From: JBBKWH01 sp041165345
GTDB lineage: Bacteria > Pseudomonadota > Gammaproteobacteria > Pseudomonadales > Moraxellaceae
Assembly (NCBI GenBank): GCA_041165345.1
Contig: JBEANQ010000024.1
Coordinates: 1 to 19,633, forward strand
Direction: 5' to 3'
Length of the DNA: 19,633 nt
The notes below the pieces were generated by a model that was not told the DNA's origin, ran no database searches, and saw only the letters and a list, made by a program, of their open reading frames with translations. Position 1 is the first letter of the stretch, and each line of letters starts with the position of its first letter. Below are positions 8,225 through 15,485 of this stretch, piece after piece. The position numbers and the translations under genes were made by a program.

Positions 8225-8625
8225 CAGAACATCACCCAGACGAAGGCCGCGAGAATGCCAATCACCGACAGGATCAGCGTGAAGGTTGCCGCAGCACGGC
8301 CACTACCCAATTCTTCAGCCACACCCACATCAGCGAGCAAATGCTTAACGCCAGCGAAGAAATGGTAGATCAGGCCGGCCATAAAGACCCACACCACAAA
8401 GCGCACCAGAAGATTGCCAAAAATCACGTCATGAACGTGGGCAAACGACTCTGGTGATTGAAGCGAACCCTGTAGCAACCACAGCAGCACAGGGATCAAC
8501 AAAAAGATGATGATTCCGGACACACGGTGCAGAATCGACGCAATGGCCACTGGTGAGCGCAGATTAACGCTCAGCACTTGGCCCATAGACAGATTGACAG
8601 GTCTGTTGCTTTTCACAGCGGGCAT
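8224..8625 (-). CDS. sdhC: succinate dehydrogenase cytochrome b556 subunit
   Basis: First membrane anchor of complex II. It has 133 residues with three hydrophobic helices (about 36-54, 70-91 and 110-132). RPVNL near the N-terminus and SILHRVSG (Ser30, Arg34) match the quinone-site residues Ser27 and Arg31 of E. coli SdhC. His88 in IYHFFAGVKH aligns with the haem ligand His84. The ATG at 8625 sits directly against CAGG. A GTG three codons later (8616) would have AGGA at a better distance (8 nt), so the true start may be 8616. First gene of sdhCDAB. Confidence 0.94.
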   Translation of the reverse strand: MPAVKSNRPVNLSMGQVLSVNLRSPVAIASILHRVSGIIIFLLIPVLLWLLQGSLQSPESFAHVHDVIFGNLLVRFVVWVFMAGLIYHFFAGVKHLLADVGVAEELGSGRAAATFTLILSVIGILAAFVWVMF

Positions 8626-8693
8626 CCTGTAGCAGGACCCAGAGAGTTGGGTCGAATATCAAAAGGAAAGCTGGCACGACAGCAGAGAAATTA

Positions 8694-8707
8694 CAGGCCA
8701 TCGCCTG
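8694..8707 (-). promoter_or_regulatory. 5' leader hairpin of the sdhC transcript
   Basis: CAGGC and GCCTG arms around a 4-nt loop, starting about 10 nt inside the transcript predicted from the sdhC promoter. A flanking G-U pair could extend the stem. It may protect the 5' end of the sdh mRNA. The inverted repeat is seen; the role is inferred. Confidence 0.4.
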
Positions 8708-8723
8708 CACGAAACGACGAGAA

Positions 8724-8752
8724 AGTATAGTGAGCTTGCGCAACAAATACAA
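8724..8752 (-). promoter_or_regulatory. sdhC promoter candidate
   Basis: On the minus strand, TTGTAT (8747-8752) and TATACT (8724-8729, 5 of 6 matches to the -10 consensus) are separated by exactly 17 nt. The predicted start near 8717 would give a leader of about 90 nt before sdhC. Confidence 0.55.
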
Positions 8753-8908
8753 ACCAGACAGGTCTTGCACAATTTTTTGCGTCCAGAATGAGATATTTCA
8801 GAATAAATCGGCGTCATTCATATTTAAAATGCCAGAAAAACTGCTGTTGGCATAAGATATGCTGGCCTTTGAACCGAGAGTCAAGGCATACGCTTCGGCG
8901 TTTTTTGA

Positions 8909-8936
8909 TTGACATCGTCACGGTTCAAACTAAGCT
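8909..8936 (+). promoter_or_regulatory. gltA promoter candidate
   Basis: A perfect -35 hexamer TTGACA (8909-8914) is followed after 16 nt by a weak -10, TAAGCT (8931-8936). Transcription would start near 8943, giving a leader of about 93 nt that carries the nested hairpin at 8953-9009. The poor -10 suggests activator dependence or a shifted -10. Confidence 0.45.
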
Positions 8937-8952
8937 TATAGCGCTTTTTAAA

Positions 8953-9009
8953 ACGGCCTTTGTCGACCTAAGCCCCGAAAATCCGTTTTCAGCTTGGGCA
9001 TCCGGCCGT
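8953..9009 (+). promoter_or_regulatory. nested hairpin in the gltA 5' leader
   Basis: Three sets of complementary arms nest inside one another: ACGGCC/GGCCGT (8953-8958 and 9004-9009), CCTAAGC/GCTTGG with one bulge (8967-8973 and 8992-8997) and GAAAA/TTTTC with a TCCG loop (8977-8990). The structure ends 15 nt before the ribosome binding site AGGAGAG (9024-9030). This could be a regulatory 5' UTR or a target for small RNAs. Function is inferred. Confidence 0.45.
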
Positions 9010-9035
9010 GATGTTCCCTATTCAGGAGAGTTTTA

Positions 9036-10322
9036 ATGTCTGGCACGACTGGCAAGAAAGCCGTTCTTACGCTTAACGACAAGCAGATCGACCTGCCCAT
9101 TTACAGCGGCACGCTAGGTCCGGACGTCATTGATGTCAAAGATGTATTGGCACAAGGCCATTTCACGTTTGACCCAGGCTTCATGGCAACAGCCGCCTGT
9201 GAATCCAAAATCACCTTCATCGATGGCGATAAAGGCGTTCTGCTGCATCGTGGCTACCCAATTGCTCAATTGGCCGAACACGCCGATTACCTTGAAGTCT
9301 GCTACCTGCTCTTGAATGGCGAGCTGCCAAACGCAGCGCAAAAAGCCGAATTCGACGAATTGGTCATCAACCACACCATGGTGCATGACCAACTGCGTAA
9401 ATTCTTTGAAGGTTTCCGCCGTGACGCGCATCCAATGGCCGTCATGTGTGGTGTGGTCGGTGCCCTGTCTGCGTTCTACCATGACGGTCTGGACGTTGCC
9501 GATCCTAAGCATCGCGAAATCACCGCGATTCGCTTGATCGCCAAGATCCCAACCATTGCCGCCATGTGCTACAAATACAGCGCAGGTCAGCCTTTCGTCT
9601 ACCCACGCAACGACTTGGGCTATGCCGAAAACTTCCTCAACATGATGTTCTCTGTGCCTGCTGATCCCAACTACAAGGTCAACCCTGTATTGGCAAAAGC
9701 CATGGATCGCATCTTCACCTTGCACGCCGACCACGAGCAAAACGCCTCCACATCGACCGTTCGTTTGGCTGGCTCAACCGGTGCCAACCCATACGCCTGT
9801 ATCGCTGCGGGCATTGCGGCCCTTTGGGGTCCAGCACACGGTGGTGCAAACGAAGCCGTGCTAGAAATGCTAGATGAAATCGGCAGCGTCGAAAACGTTG
9901 CTGCGTTCATGGAAAAAGTAAAAACCAAAGAAGTCAAACTGATGGGCTTTGGTCACCGCGTCTACAAAAACTTTGACCCACGCGCCAAAGTCATGAAGCA
10001 GACCTGTGACGAAGTGCTGGCTGCTTTGGGCATTGATGATCCACAGCTTGAACTGGCCATGGAATTGGAACGCATTGCGCTGTCTGATGAATACTTTATC
10101 AAGCGTAACCTGTATCCAAACGTCGACTTCTACTCAGGCATCATCTTAAAAGCTATTGGTATTCCAACCAGCATGTTCACGGTAATTTTCGCCTTGGCAC
10201 GCACTGTGGGCTGGATCAGCCACTGGTTAGAAATGCACAGCGCTGCTTACAAAATCGGTCGTCCACGTCAGTTGTACACTGGCGCGACCCAACGCGACTT
10301 TCCATCGATTGACCAACGTTAA
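9036..10322 (+). CDS. gltA: citrate synthase (type II)
   Basis: Condenses acetyl-CoA and oxaloacetate to citrate, the entry step of the TCA cycle. It has 428 residues, the size of the hexameric, NADH-inhibited type II enzymes of Gram-negative bacteria, including the N-terminal extension (about 1-50). The catalytic triad is in place: His268 (WGPAHGGANEA), His307 (GFGHRVYKNFDPR) and Asp364 (NVDFYSG), matching His264, His305 and Asp362 of E. coli GltA. The ATG follows a strong AGGAGAG. It is divergent from sdhCDAB, as in Pseudomonadales, and ends at a strong terminator. Confidence 0.98.
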   Translation: MSGTTGKKAVLTLNDKQIDLPIYSGTLGPDVIDVKDVLAQGHFTFDPGFMATAACESKITFIDGDKGVLLHRGYPIAQLAEHADYLEVCYLLLNGELPNAAQKAEFDELVINHTMVHDQLRKFFEGFRRDAHPMAVMCGVVGALSAFYHDGLDVADPKHREITAIRLIAKIPTIAAMCYKYSAGQPFVYPRNDLGYAENFLNMMFSVPADPNYKVNPVLAKAMDRIFTLHADHEQNASTSTVRLAGSTGANPYACIAAGIAALWGPAHGGANEAVLEMLDEIGSVENVAAFMEKVKTKEVKLMGFGHRVYKNFDPRAKVMKQTCDEVLAALGIDDPQLELAMELERIALSDEYFIKRNLYPNVDFYSGIILKAIGIPTSMFTVIFALARTVGWISHWLEMHSAAYKIGRPRQLYTGATQRDFPSIDQR

Positions 10323-10332
10323 TTGATGGCCT

Positions 10333-10362
10333 AAAAAAGACCGCTTCGGCGGTCTTTTTTTT
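10333..10362 (+). terminator. bidirectional rho-independent terminator after gltA
   Basis: GACCGC-TTCG-GCGGTC stem-loop (10339-10354) with six As before it and eight Ts after it. It terminates gltA on the plus strand, and the A-run lets it also terminate the convergent metallopeptidase-like gene ending at 10390. Confidence 0.95.
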
Positions 10363-10389
10363 AGCTGCTGTTTGGGGTGATCCACCCTG

Positions 10390-10854
10390 TCATAAAAACG
10401 GCAAGCAACGCTCATAAGCTGTACAATCCTGCCCTTGCGCCCGCCGCACAAAATAATCTTGTACCAATTGTGCTTGTTGCTCGACCCCATAGTGCAAAAA
10501 AAGCTGACCGTCTCGCAGCACATAGCGGTAGCGCCGATCAAACAACGCACGCCTGAAGACGTGAATCCCCTGTTGTACTTGCCACACGTGGGTCAGCTCA
10601 TGAATCAACCACCCTTGCACAGCCAATGATGCCAACGCAAAATCATCTTGCCAGTCATCAGGATGAAAATAGACATGGCCATTGGGACTGATGGCATAGC
10701 CTCTAAACACCCAACCACAGGCATAAAGTTTAATGTCATCAAGTGCTAAAGACACCCCAAACACGCTCACGGCCAACTGCCGTTCATGAATTGTTAATCG
10801 ACGCACCTGTTGCAGTCTCGATATCGAACAGGATAGGCTAGAACATTGATTCAC
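10390..10854 (-). CDS. orphan HExxH zinc metallopeptidase-like protein
   Basis: 154 residues with a clear zinc-peptidase signature, LIHELTHVWQ (His85, Glu86, His89). A Glu at 125 in GVEQQAQLVQDYF sits about 36 residues downstream, where a gluzincin third ligand would be. Similar small proteins are sometimes annotated as Vgr- or Rhs-related, but there is no secretion cluster here, so I do not carry that name over. No signal peptide or membrane segment is seen, so it is probably cytoplasmic. The start is a GTG at 10854 whose first bases overlap the stop of the upstream gene by 4 nt (GTGA), which implies translational coupling. It ends 28 nt before the shared terminator. The substrate is unknown. 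Confidence 0.72.
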   Translation of the reverse strand: MNQCSSLSCSISRLQQVRRLTIHERQLAVSVFGVSLALDDIKLYACGWVFRGYAISPNGHVYFHPDDWQDDFALASLAVQGWLIHELTHVWQVQQGIHVFRRALFDRRYRYVLRDGQLFLHYGVEQQAQLVQDYFVRRAQGQDCTAYERCLPFL

Positions 10855-11060
10855 AGAAAATACCGCTTGGCATGATCAGCGGAACAAAAGAAGCGGCCGC
10901 GCTGGATGTTTCCTTTATCTTCACGGGCAAGCACACCGCAGTATTCACAGGCTTTCATCTCAAGCTGTTGAGGTGGCTTTGGCATACGCGGATACATGAG
11001 CTGCCAGAAGAAGCGCATGACATAGACCACAATAAGCGTGATGACCAACAGTTTGAACAT
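10851..11060 (-). CDS. small membrane-anchored zinc-ribbon protein, PP0621-like
   Basis: 69 residues. An N-terminal hydrophobic segment (about 2-22, LLVITLIVVYVMRFFW) is followed by a short linker and a Cys-rich motif, CEYCGVLARED...GRFFCSADH, ending AKRYFL. The CxxC...CSxxH pattern resembles a treble-clef or zinc-ribbon site and matches what I recall of the PP0621 family of proteobacterial small proteins, whose function is unknown. The ATG at 11060 was chosen because AAGGA lies 8 nt upstream; an in-frame extension to 11108 lacks a good ribosome binding site and would run into the divergent promoter region. It overlaps the metallopeptidase-like gene by 4 nt. Confidence 0.75.
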   Translation of the reverse strand: MFKLLVITLIVVYVMRFFWQLMYPRMPKPPQQLEMKACEYCGVLAREDKGNIQRGRFFCSADHAKRYFL

Positions 11061-11078
11061 AGTCGCGATCCTTTCTAT

Positions 11079-11096
11079 ACAGGACACGCCCTGTCC
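11079..11096. promoter_or_regulatory. dyad in the divergent PP0621-like/nadE promoter region
   Basis: The 116-nt divergent gap contains overlapping short dyads: ACAGG/CCTGT (11079-11083 and 11090-11094) and GGACA/TGTCC (11082-11086 and 11092-11096). Another TGTCC follows at about 11101. It could be an operator or a leader hairpin for the leftward unit. A TGCTATATA extended -10-like sequence (11110-11118) may drive nadE. Only the repeats are firm. Confidence 0.3.
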
Positions 11097-11176
11097 AAGC
11101 TGTCCCACCTGCTATATAGTGCGTCACAGTGTAACAGTCCACCCCAAACGGGTGTTGCAACGGAATTTGAATACTC

Positions 11177-12799
11177 ATGAGTGACTTAACGCTGGCGCTA
11201 GCCCAATCCCATTTTCAAGTGGGTGATTTAATGGGCAATGCACGCCGAATGGTAAGACAAGCCGAAATTGCCCGCGAACGTGGCGCACACGTTATTATTT
11301 TTCCAGAACTTGCGCTCACAGGCTATCCCCCCGAAGATCTGTTATTACGCCCTAGCCTTCAGCCACGCGTTCAAGCTGCAATGGCAATACTCAAAGCCGT
11401 TGAAGGCATTGTCTTGGTGGTAGGCTACCCTCATGCCGACCAACAACGGCGCTTTAACTCGGCGGCGGTCATTGCCAGCGGACATCAACGCGGGTTTTAT
11501 CATAAGCAATGTTTACCCAATTATGGCGTGTTTGATGAGCAGCGCTATTTTCAGGCGGGTCGTAATCAGGTCATGTTTGACTTTGCAGGACGTAAAATCG
11601 GCCTGTTAATTTGCGAAGACCTGTGGCAAACCGCGCCCATGCAAGCCCTACAAGACAACGGCGCGGACCTTGCCATTGTGATCAACGCTTCACCGTTTGA
11701 AATCGGCAAGCATCAACAACGGCGCACCCTGTTGCAGACACGGGCAAAAACTCACAACATGCCCATCGCCTATGTCAACCTTGTCGGCGCACAAGATGAC
11801 TTGGTGTTTGATGGCGGCACACTGGCGGTCAATGCCGATGGTTGCATCGCCGTAGATGCACCACGCTTTACCGAGCAGCTCACACTGGTGACGCTCAAAG
11901 CCGACAGCAACCAATTTGACCTGATTGGCGAAACACCGGCGCTCTCTACACCCGCCGAAACGTATCAAGCGTTGGTCATGGCGGTGCGCGACTACGTCAA
12001 TCACTCCGGTTTTCCAGGGGTGATTTTGGGCTTGTCAGGGGGCATTGATTCGGCGCTCTCCTTAGCGATAGCCGTAGACGCCCTAGGGCCTGAGCGGGTC
12101 AACGCCGTCATGATGCCCTACACCTACACGGCGGCCATCAGCCTTGAAGACGCACAAGCACAAGCCCGACGTTTGGGCGTGTCTTACCATGTCAGCGAGA
12201 TTCACGGCTTAGTGCATGGTTTTCAGCAGGCGCTAGCCCCCTACTTTGGTGATCGCCCAGCCGATGCCACCGAAGAAAATCTGCAAGCCCGCGCCCGTGG
12301 CACCCTGCTGATGGCACTGTCTAACAAATTTGGTCATTTGGTCCTCACCACCGGCAACAAGTCGGAAATGGCAGTTGGTTACGCCACCTTATATGGTGAC
12401 ATGGCAGGTGGCTATGACGTGCTTAAAGACGTGTATAAAACCCAAGTGTTTGAACTGGCACGCTATCGCAACTCGCTAGAAAAAATACCGGTCATCCCCG
12501 AACGTGTCATCACCCGCCCGCCGTCAGCAGAATTGCGCCCCGACCAAACCGACCAAGACTCATTGCCGCCTTATGACATCCTAGATGCCATCTTGTTTGG
12601 CTACATCGAACAAGATCAAAGCCTTGATCAACTGGTTGCACAAGGCTTTGATGCCGACACCGTCAAGCGCGTGCTAACACTGGTAGACCGCAATGAATAC
12701 AAACGTCGCCAAGCCGCGATTGGTCCACGCATCAGCAGCCGAGCCTTTGGCCGTGAGCGGCGTTATCCGTTGGTGAATGGCTGGGCTTTGGGACAATGA
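11177..12799 (+). CDS. nadE: glutamine-dependent NAD+ synthetase
   Basis: Final step of NAD biosynthesis: ATP-dependent amidation of deamido-NAD using ammonia released from glutamine. It has 540 residues in two domains. The N-terminal nitrilase-like glutaminase (about 1-250) carries the triad Glu44 (FPELALTGYPPEDL), Lys110 (KQCLPNYGVFDE) and Cys146 (LICEDLW). The C-terminal synthetase domain has the ATP-pyrophosphatase loop SGGIDS at 287-292 and the KSEMAVGYATLYGD motif. The ribosome binding site is weak (GGAA about 12 nt upstream), but the start MSDLTLALAQ fits the family. It ends in an ATGA overlap with the next gene. Confidence 0.97.
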   Translation: MSDLTLALAQSHFQVGDLMGNARRMVRQAEIARERGAHVIIFPELALTGYPPEDLLLRPSLQPRVQAAMAILKAVEGIVLVVGYPHADQQRRFNSAAVIASGHQRGFYHKQCLPNYGVFDEQRYFQAGRNQVMFDFAGRKIGLLICEDLWQTAPMQALQDNGADLAIVINASPFEIGKHQQRRTLLQTRAKTHNMPIAYVNLVGAQDDLVFDGGTLAVNADGCIAVDAPRFTEQLTLVTLKADSNQFDLIGETPALSTPAETYQALVMAVRDYVNHSGFPGVILGLSGGIDSALSLAIAVDALGPERVNAVMMPYTYTAAISLEDAQAQARRLGVSYHVSEIHGLVHGFQQALAPYFGDRPADATEENLQARARGTLLMALSNKFGHLVLTTGNKSEMAVGYATLYGDMAGGYDVLKDVYKTQVFELARYRNSLEKIPVIPERVITRPPSAELRPDQTDQDSLPPYDILDAILFGYIEQDQSLDQLVAQGFDADTVKRVLTLVDRNEYKRRQAAIGPRISSRAFGRERRYPLVNGWALGQ

Positions 12800-13848
12800 T
12801 TCCAACGCCCCCGACCAATGCGCACATTTTGGCGCAACAACTGCTCGACGCGCAGGTCCGTTATGCCAAAGAGCGCCTTGCCGGTGAGCATGCCATCGAC
12901 ATCATGACCCATGCCATGGACGAGATCTTGGCGCGGGCAGAACACTTCCAACTCAACGAAGTGGTCAGTGCGCAGGCGATTCGAGACGTGGTCACCACCT
13001 ACGCCTTTGAACTCAACTTAGGCGGGGGTGTTCTTGAGCTGATTGGCGCAATGGCACGTCAACTGCATCATCAATTTAGCCAAAATGCGCCTGCGCTCAA
13101 ACACCTCATGACCGACCGTAGCATTCTGCAATGGATCGAAAAAATCATTGAGCTAGAGCCGCTCCGGCAGCAACTAGCCCAGCACGTCTTAAGCAGCCAA
13201 ACCGTTCATCGGATGCTGTCCCAAATGCTCACCCTCATGCTGCGGAGACAGTTTCCGCAATGGATGCAGCAGTTACATGAGCAAATGGAACAACGCGCCA
13301 ATCGGCCACATCGGTTTGCAGGGCTGTTTAATCGCTTGGCACAACAAGAAGACCAACTCAACGAATGGCTGATTGAACAACTGGTGCAACGCATTCAAAA
13401 CACCAGCAGTCATCTACTGTCGTTAGATGACGTCGAACTTCGTGACCTGCTCAACCAGTTTTGGCTGGCAATTCGAGAACTCAAACTCGACTACTTTGCC
13501 GAAGCGCTCGACCCATTGGATGTCGAAGAATTTTTTGTACTGGTCTATGACGACTGGCGACGCCTACGGCAGCACTCGTTTGTACAAGATTTGATTTTAA
13601 CCGGCGTCGATGTCTTTTTTGACATCTATGGTGAATACACCTTGGTTGAATTGATTGATGAAGTCGGCATTACACGGCAACACATGATTGGGGAAATCAT
13701 CCGGTTTGCTCCCCCTGTCATTGCAGCCCTTAAACACAGCGGTGACCTAGACAGCTTGTTACGTTTGCAACTTGAACCCTTCTATCACCAGCCAGAAACA
13801 CTGGCCTTGTTGTCAGATGCCCTAGACGCCAACCGCTCTAGTCCGTAA
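12796..13848 (+). CDS. conserved-looking helical protein of unknown function
   Basis: 350 residues, start codon overlapping the nadE stop by 4 nt (ATGA), so it is almost certainly expressed with nadE. I do not recognise the family. The sequence is rich in Leu, Gln, His and acidic residues and appears mostly alpha-helical, with amphipathic stretches such as MLSQMLTLMLRRQFPQWMQQL and an acidic patch (LDPLDVEEFFVLVYDDWRRL). No signal peptide, clear membrane segment or cysteine motif is seen. Codon use and composition match nadE, so it is probably a long-standing resident. No terminator of its own is seen; the nearest hairpin (13927-13955) is oriented for the minus-strand tRNA. Confidence 0.8.
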   Translation: MIPTPPTNAHILAQQLLDAQVRYAKERLAGEHAIDIMTHAMDEILARAEHFQLNEVVSAQAIRDVVTTYAFELNLGGGVLELIGAMARQLHHQFSQNAPALKHLMTDRSILQWIEKIIELEPLRQQLAQHVLSSQTVHRMLSQMLTLMLRRQFPQWMQQLHEQMEQRANRPHRFAGLFNRLAQQEDQLNEWLIEQLVQRIQNTSSHLLSLDDVELRDLLNQFWLAIRELKLDYFAEALDPLDVEEFFVLVYDDWRRLRQHSFVQDLILTGVDVFFDIYGEYTLVELIDEVGITRQHMIGEIIRFAPPVIAALKHSGDLDSLLRLQLEPFYHQPETLALLSDALDANRSSP

Positions 13849-13921
13849 AGCGCGCTCACCTGCTCTCGGCATCCACGCTCGACAGCAGCGGCGCACACCG
13901 ACTTGACGCCCAACACCCAAA

Positions 13922-13955
13922 CGAAAAAACCCCAAACCGATAAGATTTGGGGTTT
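13922..13955 (-). terminator. rho-independent terminator downstream of tRNA-Met
   Basis: Perfect 10-bp stem AAACCCCAAA/TTTGGGGTTT (13927-13936 and 13946-13955). On the minus strand it runs into a T-rich tail. It terminates the tRNA-Met transcript. Confidence 0.85.
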
Positions 13956-13960
13956 CTAGG

Positions 13961-13981
13961 TTTACGATGAGTCATCGTAAA
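13961..13981. repeat. perfect 10-bp palindrome with one-base centre
   Basis: TTTACGATGA (13961-13970), a single G, then its exact complement TCATCGTAAA (13972-13981). It sits between the tRNA 3' end and the terminator. As RNA it would fold into a stem with a 3-5-nt loop; as DNA it could be a protein-binding site. Confidence 0.7.
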
Positions 13982-13992
13982 CAAAATAGAGA

Positions 13993-14069
13993 TGGTGGCT
14001 ATGGCGGGACTTGAACCTGCGACCCCCTGATTATGAATCAGGTGCTCTAACCAACTGAGCTACATAGCC
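13993..14069 (-). tRNA. tRNA-Met (elongator), anticodon CAT
   Basis: A complete 77-nt cloverleaf with encoded CCA. The acceptor stem is GGCTATG/CATAGCC, the D-arm GCTC...GAGC, the anticodon stem CCTGA/TCAGG with loop TTCATAA (anticodon CAT), and the T-loop TTCAAGT. The sequence closely resembles E. coli elongator tRNA-Met, including the A-C mismatch in the T-stem. It lacks the unpaired first base of initiator tRNA and does not match the tRNA-Ile2 acceptor. Confidence 0.96.
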
Positions 14070-14084
14070 AAAACCTGAGCGCAT

Positions 14085-14113
14085 ATTATGACTATGCTGG
14101 TTTTTTCCGTCAA
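14085..14113 (-). promoter_or_regulatory. tRNA-Met promoter
   Basis: On the minus strand, TTGACG (14108-14113, 5 of 6) and CATAAT (14085-14090, 5 of 6) with a 17-nt spacer, ending 15 nt before the tRNA 5' end. So tRNA-Met is transcribed independently of rnpB. Confidence 0.75.
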
Positions 14114-14161
14114 GCATTTTTCAGCTTAAAAAACCAACAGTCACGCGATCAAGCAAAAAAG

Positions 14162-14529
<368 letters not shown>

Positions 14530-14535
14530 GCGCGC

Positions 14536-14541
14536 ATGGTA
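14536..14541 (-). promoter_or_regulatory. rnpB -10 element with GC-rich discriminator
   Basis: TACCAT on the minus strand, followed by alternating G and C up to the predicted rnpB start at 14529, 7 nt away. A GC discriminator is typical of stringently controlled stable-RNA promoters. The -35 (TGAGCA, 18-nt spacer) is weak and overlaps the end of the ferredoxin gene. Confidence 0.4.
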
Positions 14542-14562
14542 ACAAACCTGACCGCTCAATGC

Positions 14563-14823
14563 TCAGGTATTTTTAAGGGCAATCAACCGCTCGTACTTCG
14601 CCATCAACTGAGAGGGGCTTTCGACGTGATCGGGATCATGCGGAATACAATCATCGACAGGACAAAATAACGCACACTGCGGCACATCAAAATGCCCAAC
14701 ACACTCTGTACAGAGACTCGGATGGATTTCATAGATCACCGGCCCCATAAAGATGGCATCGTTTGGACACACCGGCTCACACACATCACAATTGATGCAT
14801 TCATCGGTAATTTTTAGCGCCAC
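14563..14823 (-). CDS. YfhL-type 2[4Fe-4S] ferredoxin
   Basis: 86-residue electron carrier of the Allochromatium vinosum type. The first cluster motif is CINCDVCEPVC (Cys9, 12, 15, 19). The second has the enlarged loop CTECVGHFDVPQCALFC (Cys38, 41, 50, 54), followed by a further Cys59 in PVDDC. The GTG at 14823 was chosen because the protein then starts (M)ALKITDECINCDVC as in the family; a TTG further upstream adds an unlike N-terminus. It lies 28 nt after coaD and is probably cotranscribed; the coaD-ferredoxin order is also known from Pseudomonas. The partner enzyme is unknown. No terminator is seen; the gene ends only 33 nt before rnpB. Confidence 0.92.
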   Translation of the reverse strand: MALKITDECINCDVCEPVCPNDAIFMGPVIYEIHPSLCTECVGHFDVPQCALFCPVDDCIPHDPDHVESPSQLMAKYERLIALKNT

Positions 14824-14851
14824 AGTCGCCCACCCCGCCCGCAATCACACC

Positions 14852-15340
14852 CTACCAACCGCCTTTGGCGTGTTTGTCTGCAAAGGCCTGTGCCACACAC
14901 ACCGGCACAAACTTGGTCACATCACCTTTTAAACGTGCAATCTCACGCACTAACGTCGAAGAAATAAACGATAAATGCTCGGATGGCGTCAAAAACACCG
15001 TCTCAAAACCAGCATCAAGCTGGCGGTTCATGTTGGCCAACTGAAACTCATACTCAAAATCAGACACGGCTCTTAAGCCACGCAATACAGCCGTTGCTTG
15101 CTGGTCACGAAACAAATTAACCAATAAACCACTAAAGCCAATCACCTCAACGTTTGGCAAATGTCCTAAGGTCTCGCGTGCTAAGGCCACACGCTCCTCT
15201 AAGCTAAACACAGGGCTTTTGTGATGACCAGCAGCAATCGCCACAACCACCTCGCCAAACATGCGTGAAGCACGAGCCACCAAATCGGCATGGCCATTGG
15301 TGATCGGATCAAATGTACCGGGATAAATAACACGGGTCAT
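14852..15340 (-). CDS. coaD: pantetheine-phosphate adenylyltransferase
   Basis: Penultimate step of coenzyme A biosynthesis: adenylyl transfer from ATP to 4'-phosphopantetheine. It has 162 residues, normal for CoaD. The nucleotidyltransferase motif is YPGTFDPITNGH with His17; the conserved RGLRAVSDFEYEFQLANMN follows, and SFISSTLVREIA is the C-terminal nucleotide-binding motif. The ATG at 15340 gives the standard MTRVIYPGTFDP start; a GTG two codons upstream is possible but less likely. The ribosome binding site is weak. A TGCTAAGAT extended -10 (15374-15382, minus strand) about 35 nt upstream is a reasonable promoter candidate. Confidence 0.97.
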   Translation of the reverse strand: MTRVIYPGTFDPITNGHADLVARASRMFGEVVVAIAAGHHKSPVFSLEERVALARETLGHLPNVEVIGFSGLLVNLFRDQQATAVLRGLRAVSDFEYEFQLANMNRQLDAGFETVFLTPSEHLSFISSTLVREIARLKGDVTKFVPVCVAQAFADKHAKGGW

Positions 15341-15373
15341 GAGCACTACTCGATGAAACCTGAATGTGCCGCC

Positions 15374-15382
15374 ATCTTAGCA
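15374..15382 (-). promoter_or_regulatory. coaD promoter candidate (extended -10)
   Basis: TGCTAAGAT on the minus strand matches a TGn-extended -10 with 4 of 6 in the hexamer, 33 nt upstream of the coaD ATG. No good -35 is seen, as is common for extended -10 promoters. Confidence 0.35.
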
Positions 15383-15485
15383 AAAACAATCAACGTACTG
15401 GTGAAAGTCGCAACTGATAACCAAATGTTGCACTGTCGAGGCACAACTTACGGCAAAATAAGCACATGTGAGGATTGAACCCATC

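Larger units (their letters stand above)
8626..9035. promoter_or_regulatory. divergent sdhC/gltA promoter region
   Basis: 410 nt without a gene, between two divergent TCA-cycle units. It contains the sdhC promoter and a leader hairpin on the minus strand, and the gltA promoter and a nested leader hairpin on the plus strand (all listed separately). Between them is a short dyad, GCATA-AGA-TATGC (8850-8862), which could be an operator. There is also a small ACGC-TTCG-GCGT hairpin followed by six Ts (8891-8906), just upstream of the gltA -35, which may insulate gltA from read-through. Confidence 0.7.

Noticed and set aside
9114..9740. 208-codon open frame on the minus strand opposite gltA
   Set aside because: Antisense shadow of a conserved gene; no ribosome binding site or family resemblance.
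10390..10854. Naming the metallopeptidase-like protein as a Vgr/Rhs type VI secretion component
   Set aside because: No VgrG, Hcp, Rhs or effector genes are nearby, and only the zinc-site motif supports any similarity.
13993..14069. tRNA with CAT anticodon as initiator tRNA or tRNA-Ile2
   Set aside because: The acceptor stem is fully paired and the body matches elongator tRNA-Met; it lacks initiator features and the Ile2 acceptor sequence.
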